Assembly: GCF_033568475.1 (NCBI RefSeq)
Contig: NC_133122.1
Location: 14,884,763-14,948,762, forward strand
DNA length: 64,000 nt
From: Henckelia pumila
Taxonomy: Eukaryota; Streptophyta; Magnoliopsida; Lamiales; Gesneriaceae
Reading direction: 5' to 3'
Under the pieces are notes generated by a model. That model worked only from the letters and a program-made list of their open reading frames with translations. It was not told the DNA's origin and did not search any database. The first letter of the stretch is position 1. Every line of letters starts with the position of its first letter. The translations under genes and the position numbers were made by a program. This document shows positions 56,610-64,000 of the stretch, one piece after another.

Positions 56610-56959
56610 AACCTTAGCGACGGCGGAGATGTGGTCGTTCCACGGCGGAGATGGGCGGCATCGGGGATTTCATTTGCAGACGTGAGAAGAGGAGAAAATG
56701 GAATCGCCTATGTGAGAGGAAGATTAACCTTAGAGACGGCAGAGACGTGGTCGTTTCACGGCGGAGATGGACGGCATCGAGGATTTCATTTCCAGATGTG
56801 AAAGAGGAGAAATTGGGATCGCGATGTCTTTGGGGCTTCTGAGAAGATAGCTTCTGTTAGGTGAAAGAAATTAAAGCAGGCCCACGTGAGAATTTAAAAA
56901 AATAAAATAATACACACTTGGGTGCCACGTAGGCTGGCGCCCAAGTTTGCCTGCACCCC
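56610..56959 (-). repeat. Right TIR of the MULE (350 bp)
   Basis: The reverse complement of the left TIR, with about a dozen and a half differences. It keeps the same 116-bp tandem unit and both 19-codon frames (minus strand, 56730-56789 and 56614-56673). It probably promotes the minus-strand gene. Confidence 0.9.
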
Positions 56960-56973
56960 GTGCAGGCGAACAT

Positions 56974-56978
<5 letters not shown>

Positions 56979-57022
<44 letters not shown>
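56979..57022. repeat. (TA)n microsatellite between MULE and MITE
   Basis: About 44 bases of TA, beginning 20 bp after the MULE end. It generates a spurious Tyr-Ile frame on the minus strand. Confidence 0.93.
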
Positions 57023-57024
<2 letters not shown>

Positions 57025-57025
<1 letters not shown>

Positions 57026-57178
57026 TTTTGCTATCCTGCCCACCCACCGTGCCCACATAATATGCCCACTATGAGGTGGCACTCAACTATTGGACGCACA
57101 ATTCATCACATCCAATAGTTGAGTGTCACCTCGTGGTGGGCACTTAGGTGGGCACGGTGAGTGGACAGAATAGCAAAA
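57025..57178. mobile_element. Small fold-back MITE (about 154 bp)
   Basis: The left arm TTTTGCTATCCTGCCCACCC and the reverse complement of the right arm, TTTTGCTATTCTGTCCACTC, match, and the similarity continues through CACCGTGCCCAC, GCCCAC(T/C)A and CAACTATTGGA, so nearly the whole element is one long hairpin. It is flanked by TA-rich sequence on both sides; a TA duplication is possible but cannot be distinguished from the microsatellite. Confidence 0.75.
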
Positions 57179-57362
57179 TTGTATATATATATACTTAAAA
57201 AATCAAGATTTACATGCCATTGGAGGAGCTCTACGGGACCACCAAGGAAATTTTAAAAAATTTATAAGAGCAAAAGAGTAACATAAAACTGAAATTAAGT
57301 TTGATAGTCTTTTCAGTTCAAAATGTATCGATATGGTACGAATACAAGTGTAGTAATGTTTT
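57179..57362. other. Short AT-rich spacer
   Basis: No feature seen. The last five bases TGTTT (57358-57362) are the presumed left target duplication of the next element; its partner is outside the window. Confidence 0.5.
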
Positions 57363-60300
57363 TGTAATACCCGGAAAATCCATAAATCTATTCATGATTT
57401 ATTTCAAGAATTTTAAATGAATTTTAAGCTATTTAATTTGATTATTTATGATTTAAAAGTTATTTTTAATTAAATGATTTTATGTGTTGTGTAAACGATT
57501 TAAAAGAGAATAATTCATATTTTAAAAATATACATTTATTTATTGTGTTAAATGATTTTAATAGTTTGTGCACTTTAATTATGAAGTGTAAAGTTATGAT
57601 TTAAATTAATTGATGTTAGGTATATGCCTAATATATTTTTATGCCTTGTTAAATAATTTAATTGTTTCATGATTGAATTAATCTTGGACTGAGAAAACGA
57701 GACTAGCCTACGCACGAGATCATAGAAAATAATTCTACGAGTATTTTGAGTATAATATTGGTATCATTTTATTTTATTCATCGGAAGAAGAAAATTTTAT
57801 TATTCTGAGTTGGGATATTCTGGACAGACTACGTTTTATGTAGTCAACACACGCATTGTATTAACTCCCCTCTTTCACACTTATCTACTCCTCTACCCCA
57901 TCTTTAATTTCAATTCCCCACTCCTTTAATGTGTTGTCTCCTCTCCCTCATTACTTTTCCTTGCACGTCACTTTTCCCCTTCCTTTCCACTCCTTTAGTT
58001 CTTCATTTTGTTCATCTATTCTTTCATCCGAGGTAAGTCCAAGATTTCGAATTCCGGTTGTGCTAAGGTTAGCTCGTTGCCAAGAATCTGGATAAACTCC
58101 ATATACGGTTAAGGCAAGTTTTTCAACAAGTATTTTAAGGTTTTGAAACCCATTCAAGATTATAATTATTTTAATATGAAAATGTATGTTTATGTGCATG
58201 TTTTAATGGTTTATGATTTTGAATAAGCATGAAATTACGAGTATCAAGTTATGAAGTTTTGAAATTGTGAAGCGTGGTCGTTCTTGACAAGTTTTTGATA
58301 GATGTATATAAAATAATGATTCTTTTGAAGATTATGATGTTATTGAAAGTTTTAAAAGTGAGAAAATGATGTTTAATTGAAAGAAAATGAATTTATGATA
58401 TTTTGAAGAAGTTAAGCAATATTTTTTATGGTAGTTACGATTTAAAAGTTTTGAAGCAAAATCATTTAATATTTTAGTGTTTTGAAGTTAGTTAATCCAT
58501 TTTCAATTACAAGAAAATGAGTTTTGATGATTTATGAAGTTAGGATTTTGGGTAAAAGAAGTATATGTTTGAAGTTAAAGTGTTAAAGTTGTGTCCGGTG
58601 ACACCGAAATACCGATACTTGTTATGATTTTGAGGATAAAAATTAGTGTAGTGATCCAAATGATATGAGGCCAATTCTATTTGGAAAATAAATTATTTAT
58701 CTACAACTTTTGTGTTTTGAGTTTTATCAAAATCAGTTTGGATGATTAGCCAAAATCGCTCCGAAGTGTGTCAAATGTTTTGAATTTCTGGCAGTGACAC
58801 ATCTCGGGAGAATCAGCATAACTTTTTACTGAAAAATATATTATAGGTGAGGTTTTCGGCATTCGAAAGCCAAGATCAAGATCTAAACTTTCATGTTTAC
58901 CACATTTTCCGATTCTGAATTAATAATAGAGTTTGGGAGCGAGCAAGATGACCCAGTTGCGCAGGTCAGGCGCGCCCGCGCCTAGAAGTTGAGCGGGCGC
59001 CCCTTTCATTCGAAATTTATGATTTTTATATTTTATTTTAGGGTCCTAAATTCATGGTTATGATCTTTTAAGGCTTCTAAAATATATTTAAGAGTTTCTA
59101 TGCAAAAAGTTTCAAGTTTTAAGTCAAGAACGACAAGAACGACTTACGTGGATCGATTACGTTATATGATGCATGTACATGTCTATGTTTCATTCATGAA
59201 ACCTATGTTCAATATGAAAGTATGATTTTTATCATTTATGACATGCATGAAGTTATCGAGTAAAGTTTTATGTTCATGAATAAAAGTTATGAAGGAAGTT
59301 ACGATGAAATAATGATACTTCATAATGAATGAAATGAATGTTATGATGAAAGTTATGATGAAATGATAAAATGATGAGACATGAATGAATGATGTTAATA
59401 TGAAGCATGATATGACATGTTAATGTATGAAAACGCTTTTGATGTCTTATGTGTCTTTGTGGTGGCAAACACGGGATTGGTGCTCCGGCTTGGGCTCCGG
59501 AGAGGGCCTTTCCAAACATGGCTCAAGAGACAGATAAGTACATGGGACTGGTGCTCCGGGATGAGCTCCGGAGAGGGCCTTTCCAAAGAACGAATGTTAT
59601 GAGGCTTAGTGCCATATGCTTGTTGATCAACAGGAACTACGAATGTACCCATTATGATGGTTGCCACAATTTCACATAATTCATCACCCCAAAATGATAA
59701 GTTTTTATGTTATGTTCATGGTTTAATGTTTGTCCAAGTTGCATGATTTTATTTATTAGATGTTAAGTGCAAATGTTTATTTAAGAATAAAATGGTAAAG
59801 TTTTGAGAATATGAATGAAGTCTATTTTCAAGATTTAAAGTTAAGTAAGTTGATGTTCATGTTTAAATTCCTTGCATCTTTTAAGAGTTTTGAAGTCATG
59901 TTCAAGATTTTAAGTTTAAAGTTCTATGATGTTTACGTTAAAATTCTTCAAGTTTAAGGTATCATGTTATGTATGTTCAAGTTATTTTAATTTTAAAGTA
60001 TTTTGAAACAATAATGATATTGATATGAATATGTTAATCTTGCTGAGTCCTTTAGACTCACTATACTTGAATGGTGCAGATGGTTTGCAGTTTTGATTTA
60101 AAAAGCTTTGGTAGCACGGCTGAAGAGTCCAAGAGGCGAAGACATTGCATGACACAATAGTTCAAAAGCTCTGATGTATTTAAAGCAGAAAGATTTACTT
60201 ATATTTATTTATGTTATGTTGTTACAATATTTTATGTTCGATGTTTAAAAGTAATGATTTAATTATTTTCATTGTCAGTCTTTTAAAGACGAGTTTTGAG

Positions 60301-60620
60301 GATTTCAAATGTTTCGTCTTTCAAATGTTTATTTCAGTTAATGTTGTTATGTGAGTTCTCTGATTATTTTCAAATGTATTTTATATACATAGTTAATTAA
60401 TTGAACTCACTTTCCCCTATCCTCTTTAAATGTTATTAGTAGGTTTTGACGTGCCGTATCTTGATGGACTTAAATGTAGTGTTGCATCCGTGTTCCATAT
60501 TATGATTTGTTGATGTACTAGGGCGATGCACTCCCTGCATAGTTTAAAAGGTTTTGAAAAATTTTCTCACTCTTTTTTCGCAACTCTTTTATTAAATATT
60601 TTTAAATACGGGATGTCACA
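57363..60620 (+). repeat. 5' LTR of the LARD-like element (3258 bp)
   Basis: Starts TGTAATACCCGGAAAATCC and ends GGGATGTCACA, followed by the PBS. It contains a GC-rich patch at about 58970-59005 (AGGCGCGCCCGCGCC), a direct repeat at 59473-59588 and ACTCACTATACTTGAATGGTGCAG near 60055, a block also seen in the Tekay LTRs. Small frames inside it recur in the other LTR and are not convincing genes. Confidence 0.92.
59473..59588 (+). repeat. Direct repeat, period 71 bp, inside the LARD-like LTR
   Basis: GGGATTGGTGCTCCGGCTTG at 59473 and GGGACTGGTGCTCCGGGATG at 59544, both followed by GCTCCGGAGAGGGCCTTTCC. Each copy has an internal CTCCGG...CCGGAG dyad. Confidence 0.8.
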
Positions 60621-60622
60621 GT

Positions 60623-60634
60623 TGGTATCAGAGC
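60623..60634 (+). other. Primer binding site of the LARD-like element
   Basis: TGGTATCAGAGC, the initiator Met form, two bases after the LTR end. The leader then carries ACTGTAAGTTTAAT at 60702, comparable to the splice-donor phrase in the Tekay leaders. Confidence 0.92.
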
Positions 60635-61337
60635 AATTGGCTCTGGGATATAGTTCATGCGTGCAATCTCGTCAAGGACTCGAATGCTCCTGCCTCCATG
60701 ACTGTAAGTTTAATGTTTGAAATTTTCAATTGTGTTTTCTCTTACAGTTATGATCGGGTGTGAATTTCAAAAGAAAATTTTTCATGTGTTTAATGGATTT
60801 TGGATTTGTGATCGTGACGAACTTTACTTGATTAAGAGCATCTTGAGGAAATAATGAGCATTGTTCAAAGACATGAATTTAGATTAATGTTACTTTCTAA
60901 ATTTGGTTAATAGTAATATCTTGTTTGGATAAATTAAGTGATCATTTTTAGATTTGAATGTGCTATACTTTGGATACTATTGTTGGAATAAAAGATTTTG
61001 TGAGGGCACGGGATTTATTGATGAAAAAAAAAAATTCCTTCTTGGGCATTACAGTTAAGATTATTCTCTAAGGATGTTATACTTTCACCATGAGGAATGT
61101 AAGATGATTATTGATTTTCCGTTGGAATACTCTTGTTGTATAGAATAGATTCGATGACAACTAATGTCCTCGGTGATTGTTTCTTTGGACTATAAGAAGC
61201 TGTGACACGAAAATTTGTTGACATGTGAAATTACTTTTGGAGTATTACAAGGTTAAGTTTGCTGGAACAAGCTTATTTTCAAAATTAATACTGTGAATGC
61301 TAAGTTTTAACAGATGAATTTGAGAATTTGATTGGGT
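60635..61337 (+). other. LARD internal region, left part, non-coding
   Basis: No Gag or Pol similarity in any frame. A GTAAGT at 60704 and a TTCTCTTACAG ending at 60747 would make an intron of only 44 nt, too short for plants. Otherwise featureless. Confidence 0.55.
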
Positions 61338-61502
61338 TTAATTAAGCTCTATTATTACGACAATACAATATAATGGAAGGACAAGGAGTACAAGCATTTT
61401 TAAGAACAAATAAAAAAGTTGGAGTGGATATTCACCGGTAAATACAAGGTACATGAGAAGGATAATCATGATGGTTTCAATGAATAACATTAAAAATGCC
61501 AT
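61338..61502 (-). CDS. Antisense 54-codon hydrophobic ORF in the LARD internal region
   Basis: On the minus strand the context GAAGAAGAAGATGGC is a near-ideal plant start site. The frame encodes MAFLMLFIETIMIILLMYLV, a short polar turn (FTGEYPLQ), then a second hydrophobic stretch (about residues 29-51) ending IELN: two likely membrane helices. Upstream is TATAAATA (61585-61592), 83-90 nt before the ATG, with a pyrimidine- and A-rich leader (TTTCACACACAAGG) of plant style and a W-box-like TTGACC near 61636. The frame extends upstream in phase to 61613, but the TATA box inside that part argues against use. I do not recognise the protein. It runs against the element's own transcription, so it may be a captured small gene, or chance. 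Confidence 0.42.
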   Translation of the reverse strand: MAFLMLFIETIMIILLMYLVFTGEYPLQLFYLFLKMLVLLVLPLYCIVVIIELN

Positions 61503-61584
61503 CTTCTTCTTCTTTGAGATCTTGGAAAAATACCTTGTGTGTGAAATAGTAAGTTGAATGTGATTGAAATTTGTTTTGTGATCA

Positions 61585-61592
61585 TATTTATA
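61585..61592 (-). promoter_or_regulatory. TATA box for the antisense ORF
   Basis: Minus-strand CCGTATAAATATGATC, a strong plant TATA match. Transcription would start about 30 bases downstream, near 61555, leaving a leader of about 50 nt before the ATG at 61502. Prediction only. Confidence 0.42.
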
Positions 61593-61696
61593 CGGTGAAA
61601 GAGAAGAAAACAAGTCGTTTTGTTACCGTTTTCTTTGACCTTTAGCTAGCGTTGGGAGTAGGAATCACATGTCTGAAGATTTTGAGGATTTTGGTG

Positions 61697-61804
61697 ATCT
61701 GAATTAAGTCTTAAAGCAGATTCATGGCCGACATGAAAAGATATGTTTCGATTTGAATTAAATCTTCAAGCGGATTCGTGGCAGATTCGAACAGATATGT
61801 TTTG
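61697..61804 (+). repeat. Imperfect 54-bp tandem duplication in the LARD internal region
   Basis: TGAATTAAGTCTTAAAGCAG starts one copy and TGAATTAAATCTTCAAGCGG the next, 54 bp later; both end AGATATGTTT(C/T)GATTTGA. Identity is roughly 80 percent by eye. Confidence 0.75.
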
Positions 61805-61990
61805 ATTTGATAAGATTAGAATTGCAAATAAGAACGATAAATTTTTATCAGAGTGCGCAGCAAATTGTTGATTTATGAGACATTGAAATTGGGAACTAGA
61901 TGTGTAAGTGTTGGAGTGTATGAGTTAAACTCATGAAAACTTAAGTTGTTAAATATTGATCATTCGAATTTCGAGAACGAAATTCTTTTT

Positions 61991-62003
61991 AAGGAGGGTA
62001 GAT
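61991..62003 (+). other. Polypurine tract of the LARD-like element
   Basis: AAGGAGGGTAGAT immediately before the 3' LTR start, following CGAGAACGAAATTC. Same context as in the Tekay elements. Confidence 0.88.
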
Positions 62004-64000
62004 TGTAATACCCGAAAAATCCATAAATCTATTCATGATTTATTTCAAGAATTTTAAATGAATTTTAAGCTATTTCATTTGATTATTTATGATTTAAAAG
62101 TTATTTTTAATTAAATAATTTTATGTGTTGTGTAAACGATTTAAAAGAGAATAATTCATATTTTAAAAATATACATTTATTTATTGTGTTAAATGATTTT
62201 AATAGTTTGTGCACTTTAATTATGAAGTGTAAAGTTATGATTTAAATTAATTGATGTTAGGTATATGCCTAATATATTTTTATGCCTTGTTAAATAATTT
62301 AATTGTTTCATGATTGAATTAATCTTGGACTGAGAAAACGAGACTAGCCTACGCACGAGATCATAGAAAATAATTCTACGAGTATTTTGAGTATAATATT
62401 GGTATCATTTTATTTTATTCATCGGAAGAAGAAAATTTTATTATTCTGAGTTGGGATATTCTGGACAGACTACGTTTTATGTAGTCAACACACGCATTGT
62501 ATTAACTCCCCTCTTTCACACTTATCTACTCCTCTACCCCATCTTTAATTTCAATTCCCCACTCCTTTAATGTGTTGTCTCCTCTCCCTCATTGCTTTTC
62601 CTTGCACGTCACTTTTCCCCTTCCTTTCTACTCCTTTAGTTCTTCATTTTGTTCATCTATTCTTTCATCCGAGGTAAGTCCAAGATTTCGAATTCCGGTT
62701 GTGCTAAGGTTAGCTCGTTGCCAAGAATCCGGATAAACTCCATATACGGTTAAGGCAAGTTTTTCAACAAGTATTTTAAGGTTTTGAAACCCATTCAAGA
62801 TTATAATTATTTTAATATGAAAATGTATGTTTATGTGCATGTTTTAATGGTTTATGATTTTGAAGAAGCATGAAATTACGAGTATCAAGTTATGAAGTTT
62901 TGAAATTATGAAGCGTGGTCGTTCTTGACAAGTTTTTGATAGATATGTAGAAAATAATGATTCTTTTGAAGATTATGATGTTATTGGAAGTTTTAAAGGT
63001 GAGAAAATGATGTTTAATTGAAAGAAAATGAATTTTTGAGATTTTGAAGAAGTTAAGCAATATTTTTTATGGTAGTTACGGTTTAAAAGTTTTGAAGCAA
63101 AATCATTTAATATTTTAGTGTTTTGAAGTTAGTTAATCCATTTTCAATTACAAGAAAATGAGTTTTGATGATTTATGAAGTTAGGATTTTGGGTAAAAGA
63201 AGTATATGTTTGAAGTTAAAGTGTTAAAGTTGTATCCGGTGACACCGGAATATCGATACTTGTTATGATTTTGAGGATAAAAATTAGTGTAGTGATCCAA
63301 ATGATATGAGGCCAATTCTTTTTGGAAAATAAATTATTTATCTACAACTTTTGTGTTTTGAGTTTTATCAAAATCAGTTTGGATGATTGGCCAAAATCGC
63401 TCCGAAGTGTGTCAAATGTTTTGAATTTCTGGCAGTGACACATCTCGGGAGAATCAGCATAACGTTTTACTGAAAAATCTAATTTAGGTGAGGTTTTCGG
63501 CATTCGAAAGCCAAGATCAAGATATACAACTTTCATGTTTACCACGTTTTCCGATTCCGAATTAATAATAGAGTTTGGGAGCGAGCAAGATGACCCAGTT
63601 GCGCAGGTCAGGCGCGCCCGCGCCTAGAAGTTGAGCGGGCGCCCCTTTCATTCGAAATTTATGATTTTTATATTTTATTTTAGGGTCCTAAATTCATGGT
63701 TATGATCTTTTAAAGCTTATAAAATATATTTAAGAGTTTCTATGCAAAAAGTTTCAAGTTTTAAGTCAAGAACGACAAGAACGACAAGAACGACTTACGT
63801 GGATCGATTACGTTATGTGATGCATGTACATGTCTATGTTTCATTCATGAAACCTATGTTCAATATGAAAGTATGATTTTTATCATTTATGACATGCATG
63901 AAGTTATCGAGTAAAGTTTTATGTTCATGAATAAAAGTTATGAAGGAAGTTACGATGAAATAATGATGCTTCATAATGAATGAAATGAATGTTATGATGA
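62004..64000 (+). repeat. 3' LTR of the LARD-like element, cut by the window end
   Basis: Matches 57363-59349 closely, including GGCGCGCCCGCGCC. It has one extra ACGACAAGA unit near 63775 (ACGACAAGAACGACAAGAAC against one unit fewer in the other LTR). About 1.26 kb should lie beyond the window. Confidence 0.92.

Larger units (their letters stand above)
49930..56959. mobile_element. FAR1-type Mutator-like element (about 7.0 kb) with a convergent second gene and a captured fragment
   Basis: Terminal inverted repeats of 350 bp (49930-50279 and 56610-56959) start GGGGTGCAGGCAAACTTGGG and are nearly identical. Inside are a FAR1-like transposase on plus (50911-53262), a helicase-like fragment (54195-54332) and a minus-strand gene (55250-55927). 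The divergent-ends, convergent-genes layout parallels MuDR. No 9-bp flanking duplication is visible: the left flank CCTACCCAA is the hAT end and the right flank is GTGCAGGCG, which repeats part of the TIR. The transposase is frameshifted, so this copy is probably inactive. Confidence 0.88.
57363..64000 (+). mobile_element. LARD-like non-autonomous gypsy element (3.26-kb LTRs, 1.38-kb internal region), cut by window end
   Basis: Both LTRs, an iMet-type PBS and a PPT are present, but the internal region (60621-62003) codes for no Gag or Pol. The PPT context (TTTCGAGAACGAAATTC then AAGGAGGGTAGAT) and the start TGTAATACCCGG are shared with the Tekay elements in style, suggesting descent from, or parasitism on, a Tekay-type element. 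The second LTR runs off the window, so total length should be about 7.9 kb. Confidence 0.88.

Noticed and set aside
60704-60747. Leader intron in the LARD-like element
   Set aside because: 44 nt is below the usual minimum for plant introns; the GTAAGT alone is kept as a comparison with the Tekay leaders.
1-64000. tRNA, rRNA, snoRNA, CRISPR or organellar insert
   Set aside because: I saw no cloverleaf, rRNA core, repeat-spacer array or chloroplast or mitochondrial gene while reading both strands; a covariance-model scan would be needed to exclude small RNAs.

Overview
The window is a repeat-rich block of a flowering-plant nuclear genome, probably a eudicot. It is AT-rich and carries plant lineages of LTR retrotransposon (Ty3/gypsy Tekay-type and Athila-type, Ty1/copia), hAT and FAR1-type Mutator-like (MULE) DNA transposons, MITEs and long (TA)n tracts. 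Plant-style introns lie inside several transposon genes. I found no intact single-copy host gene, no tRNA or rRNA gene and no CRISPR array. The species cannot be named from this sequence.

Layout. 1-9386: Tekay-type gypsy element on the minus strand (Tekay-1), its 3' LTR cut by the window edge. 9387-10005: fragment of another LTR. 10132-10343: MITE with a 9-bp target duplication. 11575-13203: solo copia LTR with a second solo LTR nested in it. 13204-15150: AT-rich sequence with microsatellites. 15151-16036: long-TIR fold-back element. 16161-26046: two Athila-type gag-protease units in tandem sharing the middle LTR, both lacking reverse transcriptase and integrase. 26187-26631: hAT-like non-autonomous remnant. 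27612-47206: minus-strand copia element flanked by the 5-bp duplication GTAAA; a complete plus-strand Tekay element (Tekay-2, 35402-45684) is nested in its 5' LTR. 47560-49924: 5'-truncated hAT transposon. 49930-56959: MULE with 350-bp TIRs. 57025-57178: fold-back MITE. 57363-64000: LTR element with 3.26-kb LTRs and a 1.38-kb internal region without gag or pol (LARD-like), its 3' LTR cut by the window end.

How the parts work together. Both Tekay copies show the same two predicted introns: one in the leader, with its acceptor next to the gag ATG, and one exactly between the gag zinc knuckle and the protease. Unspliced RNA would end translation five codons past the second donor (Gag only), while spliced RNA would join Gag to Pol in frame. 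Tekay-2 also carries 86 bp of PBS plus leader after its 3' LTR, as expected if its cDNA had been primed downstream of the normal PBS. The MULE encodes a FAR1-like transposase on the plus strand and a convergent minus-strand gene in the position mudrB has in MuDR; its product has an RNase H1-N/viroplasmin-like domain, five 20-residue repeats and a coiled coil. Between the two lies a fragment resembling an exon of a DEAD-box RNA helicase. The LARD-like element carries an antisense 54-codon hydrophobic ORF with a TATA box and a strong start context.

Nearly all coding regions are broken by stops or frameshifts, and most of the stops are C-to-T or G-to-A changes, as expected for old methylated transposons. 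The main uncertainties are splice sites, clade names and edges of decayed elements, all read by eye.
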